NCBI RefSeq assembly: GCF_004006395.2
Contig: NZ_CP029758.2
Location: 3,844,001 to 3,908,000, forward strand
DNA from: Clostridium sp. AWRP
GTDB lineage: Bacteria > Bacillota > Clostridia > Clostridiales > Clostridiaceae
Length of the DNA stretch: 64,000 nt
Direction: 5' to 3'
Shown one piece after another: positions 42,861 through 52,483 of this stretch (its first letter is position 1; every line of letters begins with the position of its first letter). The notes beneath the pieces were generated by a model. It did not search any database. It worked only from the letters and a program-made list of their open reading frames with translations, and was not told where the DNA came from. The position numbers were made by a program, and so were the translations under genes.

Positions 42861-44570
42861 GTGTTTAAGATTTTTAATAATAAGAATATAGAAAAATATT
42901 CATCAGCAGTTACCCTATCAGATATGGAGATTTTCATATTTCCGGAACTTCTATATAGTCTCTTACTAGCAAACATAATGTCTCCAATTATATGGGAATG
43001 GAAGAAGGATGAATGGTTTAAGGATATTGACAAACTAAATCCATATAGGAAAATATTAAGACTTAAGCAGTATATAATGGACAATTATGATTTTAATTTA
43101 GATATTGATACATGGGGACTTACAACTAAAGAGAATGAAATAGCACGTTTTGAACCATTTATGAATGTTGAAACAATAAGCAGGAGTAACGCCTTGTTTG
43201 GTTATGAAGGAGACAAATATTATTTTAGTATGGATATTAGACGACATTTTGGTCTTGATAAATATAACTCTAATGAGATTCCTTATTGGAAGACTGAAAC
43301 TGTAGAGGCAATGAATGCATTCAAATACAAAAAGAACTACGAAAAGGGTGCAGGTGAATGTGTGTCCTTATCTACTCTTTATGCCGCTGCACTGTTTATA
43401 ATATGTAAAATACCTCTTAAAGACATATACCTGCTTGCAACACCACTTCATTCACAAAATTTTGTAGATGTAAAGGGTGGAATAGTAACAAATAATAGAA
43501 GAATTGTTACTAAAAATATGTGGTTTAACGGTACTGAACTTACGGTAAAAGCTCAAAGAGCAATACGAAATGAGCAAATTACAATTATTTCTCATAACAC
43601 AGGTTTTGTCCATGTGGTATATCCCGAAGCAACCATAAATCATGAAGTATATACGGACTTTGAAAAAAAGCTCAAGAAGTTCCTTGTACATGATATAGAT
43701 TATGAGATGTTATGCAATTTTCTTAGGCAGGAGAGCCATCTTCAGAAATTCTTTCAAATTAAACATGAGTACCACGGCATTCACAGATATATTCCTGCTG
43801 AAAAGGCCTATGCTTATGAGCATACTAGTTCTTTTAAGATAAATAAGAGTACGAGGGACAAACTGCTGTCTGAGATTGATGAGTATGAATTTTCTCAGGA
43901 ACCGATACAAAATAGAATATGTCTTAATAACTTTGATGAATTCTTTAAAAAACACAAAGTAGATTTTAATGATGAGAATGATATTATCAGTGTAATGGAT
44001 CAACTTAACTTACCTAATATACCACTAAAGGAGATTTTAACTTCATTATGTGAATTTTGCAATATAGACCCAAGACTTCCTGGAAATAATAAAAATTTTA
44101 TTAAGTCAGAACCAATACAATTATCTTCAGAAATGAGCCGTGAAGATATTGTTAACTATTTAGAGTCTATTAGAGACACAAACGTTTCTGCAGATCTTGC
44201 TTTTTATGCATTAAGAGATTTTTCCAGAACCGAATGGGATCCTTTTATCAAGGCAGCCTTAGAGCGAAATCCTGTTTCAATTAATATGTACCAAAACTTA
44301 AGTGAAGATGAAGTTATAAATACATTGGAGAGTATGCCTAACTTATCAATATATAATGGCTCTCGGATGGCTCAACCAGATGAAGTATGTAACTACCAAC
44401 GGGGAGACGGTCTAGAAAAAGCTATATGTTTAGCTAATATATTAAAGTATAGAAATAATTCTCGAAGTATACGTATTAGGGTCCTAAATGATCACGTTGA
44501 AATTAATTTTAACAACAAAATTATTAATTGGCCGTCAAATAAGTGCTTAAATGGTACTATAAAACTTTAA
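42861..44570 (+). CDS. Large transglutaminase-like protein of unknown function (569 aa)
   Basis: Residues about 155-200 carry G-A-G-E-C-V-S-L-S-T-L-Y-A-A-A-L and then L-L-A-T-P-L-H-S-Q-N-F-V-D-V. The Cys and His fit the first two members of a transglutaminase-like triad. The C-terminal part contains D-E-V-C-N-Y-Q-R-G-D-G-L-E-K-A-I-C-L-A-N-I-L, which looks like a second, degenerate unit of the same type. No signal peptide or membrane segment is present. The start is unclear: GTG 42861 has only a very close AAAAGG. The product could be a peptidase-like or protein-modifying enzyme. Confidence 0.6.
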   Translation: MFKIFNNKNIEKYSSAVTLSDMEIFIFPELLYSLLLANIMSPIIWEWKKDEWFKDIDKLNPYRKILRLKQYIMDNYDFNLDIDTWGLTTKENEIARFEPFMNVETISRSNALFGYEGDKYYFSMDIRRHFGLDKYNSNEIPYWKTETVEAMNAFKYKKNYEKGAGECVSLSTLYAAALFIICKIPLKDIYLLATPLHSQNFVDVKGGIVTNNRRIVTKNMWFNGTELTVKAQRAIRNEQITIISHNTGFVHVVYPEATINHEVYTDFEKKLKKFLVHDIDYEMLCNFLRQESHLQKFFQIKHEYHGIHRYIPAEKAYAYEHTSSFKINKSTRDKLLSEIDEYEFSQEPIQNRICLNNFDEFFKKHKVDFNDENDIISVMDQLNLPNIPLKEILTSLCEFCNIDPRLPGNNKNFIKSEPIQLSSEMSREDIVNYLESIRDTNVSADLAFYALRDFSRTEWDPFIKAALERNPVSINMYQNLSEDEVINTLESMPNLSIYNGSRMAQPDEVCNYQRGDGLEKAICLANILKYRNNSRSIRIRVLNDHVEINFNNKIINWPSNKCLNGTIKL

Positions 44571-44610
44571 AGTTTGTTTCTATTTATTAAAGTGATATTC
44601 ATTTAAAAAA

Positions 44611-44648
44611 ATGGTATAGATTTGATTTTTCACACAAATCTATACCAT
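44611..44648. terminator. Bidirectional terminator
   Basis: ATGGTATAGATTTG / CAAATCTATACCAT, a perfect 14-bp stem with a 10-base loop between convergent genes; an A6 run on the left gives U on the minus strand. Confidence 0.8.
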
Positions 44649-44709
44649 CCCCTTGAATAATTATATCTTCTTTGCAAGTTTTTATGAATCTTACTCTATT
44701 TAACCTATT

Positions 44710-45564
44710 TTAGCTGTTGAATCTCTTTTCTATTTGATTTTGAAGCATACTTTTTTCATTATAATATTTCTCTTCCATTTCATTTAATATTTGCTTTTTA
44801 ACCCAAACATTATTAGCAAATACTGTTGCCACCCCTAAATAATAATATTGGAGACCTTTATTTCCACCAATATCATTGAGATATTGGTTATATTTCTCAA
44901 AACAATACTTAAATTTAAAATCTTTATCTTTATTAGTTTTTATTATCTCACTTATTGAATTAATCCAATATATAGTGCAAACAATAATTTTCCTGTCTGT
45001 ATTATTTTTACTATATTTTAAGAAGTTTTTCAATGTTTTAATATAACTATCATTATCTTCACTATCTAAACTATTAGCTTCATTACCTATTAAGCTAGTC
45101 ATTGTTGATTCCAAATCTCTCATCTTATGACTAATTTTAGAATCCATTCCGTCTAAATTCTTGTTTAATTCTTCTATTTTAAACTTCATATCATTAATCT
45201 GATTCAGTCTGTTTGCTGCTGCATTTATTTCTTGTGATACATCTGCAAGATTATCAAATGCATCCTCAAATTTGCTCTTTGTCTCTCGCGATACGTCTAC
45301 AAGATTATCAGATACATTTTCGAGTTTGTTCTTTGTATTATTAGATTTCTGTTCCCCATTTATTGTCACTATTATAGCAATTATTGATAATATTATTGAT
45401 GATAATGCCACTGCAAAAGACACTTCATCTACAAATTTGATATTCCAATAACACGACGTTGTTATAAAAATTGCTATAACTACTATACTAATGATTATAA
45501 TATATATTATATGTAATTTTAATTTTTCATGATCTACTACGCAGCTTATATCTTCTTGTTTCAT
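44710..45564 (-). CDS. Two-TM protein with long coiled coil, unknown function
   Basis: The 284-residue protein has two adjacent hydrophobic segments (about 17-38 and 47-70). A coiled-coil region follows with repeated D-N-L-(V/A)-D-V-S-x-E units, then a soluble C-terminal domain (W-I-N-S-I-S-E-I, then Y-L-N-D-I-G-G-N-K-G-L-Q-Y-Y-Y-L-G-V-A). I do not recognise a family. The ATG at 45564 has GAGGTGATTAAT in front, so it is preferred to the ATG ten codons upstream. It is a single gene ending at a shared terminator. Confidence 0.65.
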   Translation of the reverse strand: MKQEDISCVVDHEKLKLHIIYIIIISIVVIAIFITTSCYWNIKFVDEVSFAVALSSIILSIIAIIVTINGEQKSNNTKNKLENVSDNLVDVSRETKSKFEDAFDNLADVSQEINAAANRLNQINDMKFKIEELNKNLDGMDSKISHKMRDLESTMTSLIGNEANSLDSEDNDSYIKTLKNFLKYSKNNTDRKIIVCTIYWINSISEIIKTNKDKDFKFKYCFEKYNQYLNDIGGNKGLQYYYLGVATVFANNVWVKKQILNEMEEKYYNEKSMLQNQIEKRFNS

Positions 45565-45816
45565 ATTAATCACCTCATTACATGATATTCTCAAAAATAT
45601 AATTTATTACTTTTATTGAAATTCTTTATTTTTAATTTTTATCAAAATGATAATTCAATTTAATTTTATATTAATATTTCATAATTTTATCAAAGGATAA
45701 TAAATATTTTTGTCGAATATACATATTATTCACCTTAATTATTGTTTTTAGGGTTTTACTTAATATATTCAACATTTTGGGGCAAATTTCAGTAAAATTT
45801 TAAGGAGGTATAAGTT

Positions 45817-47529
45817 ATGCAGTGGTTTAAAAATTTAAAAATGATACAAAAATTAATATCTTCATTTGTTCTAGTGGCCTTATTTATTGGTATAGTTGGA
45901 TTTATTGGATTACACAATATGAAGATCATATATTCTAATGCTAATTCTATGCATGATTATAATCTTAAATCAATAGAAAGCTTAATGACTGTAAAACAAA
46001 ATTTTGCAGATATTCGATCAGATTTATTAAAAATTGTTTATCAACAAAATTTAAATGATAAAAATAACTTAAAAAAAGAAATTAGTGATTTAAGTGCTAA
46101 AAATGACTCAATTATAGATAATTATGAGAATACATTATTGTCTAAGAATGAAAATTCAACTTTTTCACAGTTAAAAAAGGATAGAAATGAATATAAAGAG
46201 GCATTTAATAAAGTTCTAAAATTTATTGATGAAAATAATTATAAAAATGCACAAGGAAATTTTTCTAATATCACTAAGGCAAGAATGAAAATTTACAGTG
46301 ATATGGATAAATTAATAGCAGCAAATTTTAATGAAGCAGATAACGCAGATAATCAAAATCAAATTACATATACATCATCTTTGGTTATTACCAATATAAT
46401 AATTATAGTAGGGCTTGTTTTTGGAGTTATTATTGGTTTATTTATAGCACTTATGATTTCAAAAGAAATTACTAAGGTTTTAGATTTAGCAAAAGCTTTG
46501 GGAGATGGAGATTTAACTAAATCTATAAAAGTGGATAGGAAAGATGAAATAGGAAACTTAGGAAAAGCTTTAAATAAAGCTTGTGAGAATATGAAAAAAT
46601 TAATAAGTTCAATAATGAATAGTGCTGGAGATATAAGTTCTTCTAGTGAAGAACTATCTGCAACTACTCAGGAAATTACATCTATGATGGAAGCTGCAAA
46701 TGAATCCACTGAACAAATAGCACAAGGTGCACAAGAATTAAGTTCAACAACCGAAGGGGTAAACGCTTCTATGCAGGAGATTTCTACTTCAACTAATGAA
46801 TTATTAGATAAATCAATAAGTACCCAAAATTCTTCAAACGAAATAAGTAAACGTGCAGTTGAAATAAAAAATAAAGCGGCTAAAAATATAGAGGATGGAA
46901 ATGCAATATACAAAGAAAAACACGATAATATTATAAAATCTATTGAGGATGGCAAAGTTGTGGAACAAGTTAAAATTATGGCCGATTCTATTGGAAATAT
47001 AGCAGAACAAACAAATCTCCTTGCATTAAATGCTGCAATAGAAGCTGCAAGAGCTGGGGAACAAGGAAAAGGTTTTGCTGTAGTTGCAGATGAAGTAAGA
47101 GATTTGGCAGAACAATCTTCTCAAGCTGTAGTAAGTATACAAAGCATGGTTTCTCAAGTAAAAAGCGCCTTTGATTCTTTATCTAAAAGTGGACAAGATA
47201 TCTTAGATTATATATCAAATAATGTAAATCCTAATTATAAACTTCTTATGGATACAGGCATACAATATGAAAAAGATGCTGCATTTATAAAAAATATGGC
47301 TGAGGAAATTTCAGCTTCATCAAAACGAATGGATAATGCTATAAGTAACATAGGCGGCTCAGTTGAAAATATATCGGCAACTTCAGAAGAATCAGCAGCT
47401 AGTTCAGAAGAGATAATGAGCAGTATAAATGAGATAACAAAGGCTGTAAGTGAAGTTTCTGAATCTGCTCAAAGTCAAGCTGAACTTGCACAAAAACTTA
47501 ATGAAATGGTTCATAAATTTAAAGTATAA
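45817..47529 (+). CDS. Methyl-accepting chemotaxis protein
   Basis: The 570-residue receptor begins with TM1 (about 13-33). A four-helix-bundle sensor follows (35-185), then TM2 (about 188-212), HAMP (I-S-K-E-I-T-K... D-G-D-L-T-K-S-I) and a signalling domain. The invariant tip is Q-T-N-L-L-A-L-N-A-A-I-E-A-A-R-A-G-E-Q-G (about 394-413). It senses a small molecule and controls CheA, but no other chemotaxis gene is in the window. AAGGAGG lies before the ATG. Confidence 0.94.
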   Translation: MQWFKNLKMIQKLISSFVLVALFIGIVGFIGLHNMKIIYSNANSMHDYNLKSIESLMTVKQNFADIRSDLLKIVYQQNLNDKNNLKKEISDLSAKNDSIIDNYENTLLSKNENSTFSQLKKDRNEYKEAFNKVLKFIDENNYKNAQGNFSNITKARMKIYSDMDKLIAANFNEADNADNQNQITYTSSLVITNIIIIVGLVFGVIIGLFIALMISKEITKVLDLAKALGDGDLTKSIKVDRKDEIGNLGKALNKACENMKKLISSIMNSAGDISSSSEELSATTQEITSMMEAANESTEQIAQGAQELSSTTEGVNASMQEISTSTNELLDKSISTQNSSNEISKRAVEIKNKAAKNIEDGNAIYKEKHDNIIKSIEDGKVVEQVKIMADSIGNIAEQTNLLALNAAIEAARAGEQGKGFAVVADEVRDLAEQSSQAVVSIQSMVSQVKSAFDSLSKSGQDILDYISNNVNPNYKLLMDTGIQYEKDAAFIKNMAEEISASSKRMDNAISNIGGSVENISATSEESAASSEEIMSSINEITKAVSEVSESAQSQAELAQKLNEMVHKFKV

Positions 47530-47582
47530 ATTTTAATTTATCCGATGGCTGCCAGCCGTTGTCTCCCTAAATAAAGATTTCT

Positions 47583-47618
47583 AAATGGGATGTCTCAAAT
47601 TTAAGATATCCCATTTTA
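47583..47618 (+). terminator. Terminator after the chemoreceptor
   Basis: AAATGGGATGTCT / AGATATCCCATTTT stem and T-rich end. Confidence 0.75.
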
Positions 47619-47661
47619 TAATGACAATTTTGAATATGCTGTGTAAAATAAATGTAAATTT

Positions 47662-48261
47662 TTAAAGTCTATATTCAATAATGCTATCTGGCGTCTTTCT
47701 TGGTCTTGGATTTGGTTTCTCATCAGGATATCCAAGTGCAACAGCCCCAACCAGCTGTGTTTTTACATCAATATAATTTACCAGTTCATCATATGCAAAA
47801 CATGTATTTGCAATCCATAATGTACCTACTCCTAAATCTTCTGCCTGTAATAACATATTTTCAATAGCTGCACCTATAGAAAGTGTATCTACAATTTCTG
47901 TAAATCGTTCATCTGCCGTAGTGATATTTTTAAATGGCGATTTACCATTTGTATTAAAAACCATGATGATAATTGAAGCTTCTTTCATAATTCGTAAAGT
48001 ATTCTTTGCATCTGGTATTCCATCTCTTGAATTAGGCAATAATGCTTCTTCATTTAATTCACGCTGGATTCCAGCGTCCATTTTCGATAGAAGTTCTTCC
48101 TTTCTAATTCCTCCAAACACAATGAACTTCCAGGGCTGTCTATTTTTCCCTGATGGTGCAGCTCTTCCGGACTCCAATATTTTATTAATAATATCTATTG
48201 GTATTTCTTTAGATTTATACTTTCGTATACTCCTCCTATTGTAAATTGCTTCTATGCTCAT
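47662..48261 (-). CDS. Nitroreductase family protein
   Basis: This 199-residue FMN enzyme shows the N-terminal R-R-S-I-R-K-Y motif, A-P-S-G-K-N-R-Q-P-W-K-F (about 36-47), and the C-terminal G-A-V-A-L-G-Y-P-D-E-K-P. It reduces nitro or quinone-like substrates with NAD(P)H. It follows the methyltransferase gene by 25 bases on the same strand, so the two are probably one message. AGGTGAAATAA precedes the ATG. Confidence 0.92.
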   Translation of the reverse strand: MSIEAIYNRRSIRKYKSKEIPIDIINKILESGRAAPSGKNRQPWKFIVFGGIRKEELLSKMDAGIQRELNEEALLPNSRDGIPDAKNTLRIMKEASIIIMVFNTNGKSPFKNITTADERFTEIVDTLSIGAAIENMLLQAEDLGVGTLWIANTCFAYDELVNYIDVKTQLVGAVALGYPDEKPNPRPRKTPDSIIEYRL

Positions 48262-48286
48262 TTATTTCACCTCATTAAATTTAAAT

Positions 48287-48904
48287 TTATGTTTTACAAA
48301 TCAATATACATTCTGGCAGCATTTCTCCTGCAATTACAGAGCTATTAATTATATCAAAGCCATTTTTTCGGATGAATTCTACATATTCATCAGATTTCCA
48401 TTTATGAAAAGTGTGAAACCCAATTCTTTCCATTATCCAAATTCGTATTTTATTGATTTTTTCATCATATACAAATGTCGGTGCAATCAACAATCCACCT
48501 TTTTTTAGCACACGGCGAATTTCTGTTAGTGCTTTATCAGGATTTGGCATAATATGAAGTGCATTTGCAATAACGATTGTATCAAACCTTCCATCCTCAT
48601 ATGGTAGGTTCGTCGCATCCTGTACAGTAAAAGTAACAGGTAAATTAGATGCTCTTGTCTTTGCTTCTTCAATCATTTTTTCTGAAAAATCCGTTGCTTC
48701 CCAAGAAGATACTTTTTTACATAGTGGAAATGTAAGTTGTCCGGTTCCACAAGCCAATTCTAATACCTGCATATCCTCATTCAACAATTTTGATATAATT
48801 TCACATAATTCCCGGTATAGGTTTGCGTTTTTTCTTTCCTGCATTGGTGTATATAGTTTTGCAACCTTTTCCCAGAACTTTTTATTTGTAATTTCTTTAT
48901 CCAT
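48287..48904 (-). CDS. Class I SAM-dependent methyltransferase
   Basis: This 205-residue protein has the SAM-binding motif V-L-E-L-A-C-G-T-G-Q-L-T near residue 44, D-F-S-E-K-M-I-E-E-A (about 73), V-Q-D-A-T-N-L-P-Y (about 93) and the D-T-I-V-I-A-N-A-L-H-I strand. It is of the UbiE/methyltransf-11 type. The acceptor is unknown. It is first of a two-gene unit with the nitroreductase. Confidence 0.9.
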   Translation of the reverse strand: MDKEITNKKFWEKVAKLYTPMQERKNANLYRELCEIISKLLNEDMQVLELACGTGQLTFPLCKKVSSWEATDFSEKMIEEAKTRASNLPVTFTVQDATNLPYEDGRFDTIVIANALHIMPNPDKALTEIRRVLKKGGLLIAPTFVYDEKINKIRIWIMERIGFHTFHKWKSDEYVEFIRKNGFDIINSSVIAGEMLPECILICKT

Positions 48905-49158
48905 ACTACCCTATATCCTCTTTCTCAATGCTTACAAATTACTATTTGTATTAGGATTTTTATATACTAAATCATCCTTATAATCACTATAATAACACTA
49001 TTATTTTCAAAAATCACATTAAGATAATATAGATATACTATTTAAAGATACACCTATATTGACACAGTACCTACTTAGAAAGTAACATGTATAATGTAAG
49101 TATTGCGAGGTGATAAAAAAGACAGAAACTACGAATAAAATATAAGGGGGAAACTACT

Positions 49159-50466
49159 ATGCTATTTGATTTTGTAGCAATAGATTTTGAGACAGCAAAT
49201 AATAATTTCAACAGTGCTTGTTCACTTGGAATTGCTGCTGTAAAAAATAATGAAATATGTAAAAAAGATTACTTTTTAATTCATCCACCAACTCTTGATT
49301 TTAATAAAAAGAATATATCTATAAATGGAATAACTCCTAAGGACATAGAGAATTCACCTCTTTTTCCTGATATATGGAACTATATACATACTTATTTTGA
49401 TGATAATATAATAATTGCTCACAATGCCGTATTTGATATGTCAGTACTAAAAAATTGCTTATTAGAATATGATATTTCTATGCCCAATTTCAACTATATC
49501 TGCAGTATACCTATATCCACAAAACTATGTAGAGGGAAAGGAATTGGTAAGTCCTTAGAAGATCGTGCCAAATATTTTGGAGTAGATTTAGGACATCATC
49601 ATAATTCTTTAGATGATGCTGTAGCATGTGCCAATTTAGTAATTGAATGCATAAAACGTGCTCATAAAAAAAATCTTGAATCTTTTTGTCATACATATAC
49701 TAGCCTTCCAATAAAAACTTTTAAAGATCTAAATCCTCAAAAAGGTTTTATTACAAATACTAAAAATAGTTTCACTAATAACAAATTCAATACAGTTAAA
49801 ATATCTGAAATTAAACCTGACAATGACAATATTATTGATACATCCAGCCCATTTTATAATAAAAATGTAGTCTTCACAGGTGAACTTGAAAGTTTAGGTA
49901 GAAAAGAAGCTATGCAAAAAGTAGTTAACTTAGGTGGCACATTAAAAAGTGGTGTATCTAAAAAGACAGATTACTTAATAGTTGGGAATCAGGATAAATC
50001 TCTTGTAGGTGAAGATGGAATGAGTTCCAAAGAAGAAAAAGCAGCTGAATTGAATGAAAACGGATCTTCTATAAAAATTTTAAATGAATCCAAATTCCTA
50101 GAATTGGTTAAAAATTTCAATAAAGGAAATAGTTTTGATACTTCCAACGAAACTATTGATTTAAATTCAACTACTATTTTTAACACTTTAGATGACAAGG
50201 TAAACAAGTTAAAAGAATGGAAACTTTTAAGCCGTACAGCAGCTGATTTAAAAGACATATATTATAAAAATAAAAATGAAGCTTATAAGTGTGACATCAT
50301 AGGATACTCAACTAAGAAAACAAATTTAAATTGTTTAAGTGAATTTTATGAAACTATAGTAATAAAAGTTAATGATAAAATTATAAGAATATCTCCAGCA
50401 TATTTATTAGATATGCAAAAAAAGGATTTTTCTCTTTCTTATAACAATGTACAACCTATAGGTTAA
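49159..50466 (+). CDS. DnaQ-type 3'-5' exonuclease with BRCT domain
   Basis: Residues 1-175 of this 435-residue protein form a DEDDh exonuclease: V-A-I-D-F-E-T-A at the start, I-A-H-N-A-V-F-D-M (about 93) and H-H-N-S-L-D-D-A (about 152). Residues about 230-310 are a BRCT domain (N-K-N-V-V-F-T-G-E-L, then L-G-G-T-L-K-S-G-V-S-K-K-T-D-Y-L-I-V-G). A short C-terminal part has no clear match. Such proteins act in DNA repair or replication. It lies 42 bases before the Cys-tail membrane protein, same strand. The ribosome site is AAGGGGGAAA. Confidence 0.88.
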   Translation: MLFDFVAIDFETANNNFNSACSLGIAAVKNNEICKKDYFLIHPPTLDFNKKNISINGITPKDIENSPLFPDIWNYIHTYFDDNIIIAHNAVFDMSVLKNCLLEYDISMPNFNYICSIPISTKLCRGKGIGKSLEDRAKYFGVDLGHHHNSLDDAVACANLVIECIKRAHKKNLESFCHTYTSLPIKTFKDLNPQKGFITNTKNSFTNNKFNTVKISEIKPDNDNIIDTSSPFYNKNVVFTGELESLGRKEAMQKVVNLGGTLKSGVSKKTDYLIVGNQDKSLVGEDGMSSKEEKAAELNENGSSIKILNESKFLELVKNFNKGNSFDTSNETIDLNSTTIFNTLDDKVNKLKEWKLLSRTAADLKDIYYKNKNEAYKCDIIGYSTKKTNLNCLSEFYETIVIKVNDKIIRISPAYLLDMQKKDFSLSYNNVQPIG

Positions 50467-50508
50467 TATCTCTAAACTAATTAAAAAATATAAAGGTGAG
50501 TGATTAAA

Positions 50509-51444
50509 GTGATACACTATTTAAAGAGTATACCTGGACCTCAATTTCTTGTGCTATTTTTTAAATATGTTTTATGCGTTATTCTTTTTACAAGAATTTC
50601 TCTATTTTTTACTAGAACTAGATTAAGACATAGATATCATAAAGAGATACTTCAAGAAAATCTAATAACACCAATAGAATTAATAGTGCTAAAAGATAAC
50701 AATGTATACAGCGAAATTATTGAGTTCTATCTTTATAAGCTATGGAAAGACAAATATCTTTCATTAGAAGGTGAGAAAATTAATCCTTATTTAAAAACAA
50801 ATAAAGATAGTAAAATCTCTCTATTTGTTCCAGATGAAATAGAACTGGAGATTTTAAAACATTATGCTAATGGAGATACCCCAGATAGTATCATGCATTC
50901 AGACATTTTGCTTGAAAAAGTTGAAAATCTCATTAAAAAAACTAGAAAAAAACTAGAGAATAAAAAATCTATTAATATCAATTCATTCAATGATAATGAA
51001 AAAATTATAAGTACAGTAGGCTTTCTAGCTTTAACAATCCCATTTATAATGAAACTTTGTCTAGGCATTATTAACGGAAAACCTATTTTAGGATTAGTAG
51101 TTCTTTATATATTGATGTTATTTATTTACTCCTTAATTAATAGAGTCCGCACTAAACCATTAATAATAGATGAAATGAAATCAAAATATCCAAAGGTTTC
51201 TTCGTCAAACGCATCGGATGAAGAATTAGACTATTATATGTGTCTATATGGACCAACTTCATTGATAAATTATCCTGAAACAATTTTATTTAGCTCTATA
51301 ATAGCAGCTCAAAATTATCATTCTTCTATTGATGATTCATCTTCAAATAATACCCCAGGAGGAGGATGCTCATCTTGCAGCAGTTGTTCTTCCTGCAGCA
51401 GCTGTAGTAGTTGTTCATCATGCGGTGGATGTGGTGGGGATTGA
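50509..51444 (+). CDS. Membrane protein with Cys-Ser-Ser repeat tail (putative RiPP-like precursor)
   Basis: The 311-residue protein starts with I-P-G-P-Q-F-L-V-L-F-F (like the G-P-x-F-L start of TIGR04222-type proteins). It has one N-terminal and two central membrane segments and soluble regions between. The last 28 residues are almost only Gly, Ser and Cys: G-G-G-C, six S-S-C units, then G-G-C-G-G-D, eight cysteines in all. A radical SAM enzyme starts two bases after the stop, with its ribosome site inside the Gly codons, so the tail is the likely substrate. GTG 50509 has AAAGGTGA nine bases up; GTG 50500 is less well placed. Confidence 0.8.
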   Translation: MIHYLKSIPGPQFLVLFFKYVLCVILFTRISLFFTRTRLRHRYHKEILQENLITPIELIVLKDNNVYSEIIEFYLYKLWKDKYLSLEGEKINPYLKTNKDSKISLFVPDEIELEILKHYANGDTPDSIMHSDILLEKVENLIKKTRKKLENKKSININSFNDNEKIISTVGFLALTIPFIMKLCLGIINGKPILGLVVLYILMLFIYSLINRVRTKPLIIDEMKSKYPKVSSSNASDEELDYYMCLYGPTSLINYPETILFSSIIAAQNYHSSIDDSSSNNTPGGGCSSCSSCSSCSSCSSCSSCGGCGGD

Positions 51445-51445
51445 T

Positions 51446-52483
51446 ATGTTTTGTGTACCAACCAGCCGGTTAACCTTACAATGGCATATAACAGCAAAAT
51501 GTAATCAAAGGTGCAAACACTGTTATCAAGAATGCTATGCAGGAAAAGAGCTTTCATTTAATGAAATTCTTAATATTTTAGAGCAATATAAAGACCTATT
51601 AAGACTTTATTCAAAAAGTAAAAATAAAGATTTTATTAGAGGACATATAAATATAACAGGAGGAGAACCTTTCACCAGGAAAGACTTTCTTCAGATATTG
51701 AACGTATTTAGTAAAAATAAAAAGTATTTTTCTTTTGGAATACTTACTAATGGCAGTTATATTACAGATGACATAGCTAAAAAATTGAAAAGTTTGAATG
51801 TAGCTCATACACAAGTAAGTATTGATGGAAACAGAGAAACTCACGATGCTTTAAGAGGCAAAGGAAATTTCGATAGAACTTGGAATGCTGTTAAAATACT
51901 CAGAAAACATAATATAAGAACTTTAGTATCATTTACGGCACACAAAGGTAATTATAAAGAATTTCCTGTAGTTGCCAGGTATGCACGAAAATATAAGGCT
52001 TCAAAATTATGGACAGATAGACTTGTTCCTATAGGAAACGGACAGGATATGTTGGATATGTTATTTACTTCTAAAGAGGCCTTAGAATATTTCTCTATAA
52101 TAGTTAATGAAAAGAAGAAAACTCTTAGGAATAAACTAAATGGTCTTGAAATTTATTCCAATAGAGCTTTGCAATTTCTAAAAAGTGGAGAAATGCCTTA
52201 TGGATGCAGTGCAGGAGACTCCTTAATTACTATTCTTGAAAATGGAGATGTACTTCCTTGCAGACGAATGCCTATACCATGTGGGAATGCTCTTAAAACT
52301 TCTCTAAAGGATATTTATTTTAATAATAATGTATTCAAAGACTTAAGAAATAAAAACATTCCTGATAAATGTTTTAAATGTGCATACTCAGAAAAATGCA
52401 GAGGAGGACTAAAATGTTTATCTTATGCACTGTACAAGGATTATAAACAAGCAGATAACTGCTGCCCTATTATTTACAAATAA
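51446..52483 (+). CDS. Radical SAM/SPASM enzyme, putative maturase of the Cys-rich tail
   Basis: The 345-residue protein has the radical SAM motif C-N-Q-R-C-K-H-C near residue 20, I-T-G-G-E-P-F-T (about 70) and V-S-I-D-G-N-R-E-T-H-D-A-L-R-G (about 128). The C-terminus has a SPASM-like cysteine set: G-C-S-A-G, P-C-R-R-M-P-I-P-C-G-N, K-C-F-K-C-A-Y-S-E-K-C-R-G-G and C-C-P. SPASM enzymes modify ribosomal peptides, often at cysteine. I use the ATG at 51446, since the longer frame upstream overlaps the precursor gene in another frame and lacks a ribosome site. Thioether or other Cys crosslinks are a reasonable guess. Confidence 0.87.
   Translation: MFCVPTSRLTLQWHITAKCNQRCKHCYQECYAGKELSFNEILNILEQYKDLLRLYSKSKNKDFIRGHINITGGEPFTRKDFLQILNVFSKNKKYFSFGILTNGSYITDDIAKKLKSLNVAHTQVSIDGNRETHDALRGKGNFDRTWNAVKILRKHNIRTLVSFTAHKGNYKEFPVVARYARKYKASKLWTDRLVPIGNGQDMLDMLFTSKEALEYFSIIVNEKKKTLRNKLNGLEIYSNRALQFLKSGEMPYGCSAGDSLITILENGDVLPCRRMPIPCGNALKTSLKDIYFNNNVFKDLRNKNIPDKCFKCAYSEKCRGGLKCLSYALYKDYKQADNCCPIIYK

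Noticed and set aside
49040..49110. Operator of a HxlR-type regulator (ACTT-AGA-AAGT palindrome after TTGACA)
   Set aside because: The palindrome is only 4+4 bp and no such regulator gene is nearby; the spacing to TATAAT is also unsuitable for that -35.
50500..51444. Cys-tail protein as a metallothionein
   Set aside because: Metallothioneins are small and soluble; here the Cys tail is the end of a multi-helix membrane protein and abuts a radical SAM gene, so a modification substrate is the better reading, though metal binding remains possible.
51318..51557. Reverse frame over the Cys-repeat tail
   Set aside because: It is the mirror image of the S-S-C repeat codons (runs of Leu, Gln, Glu) and has no ribosome site.
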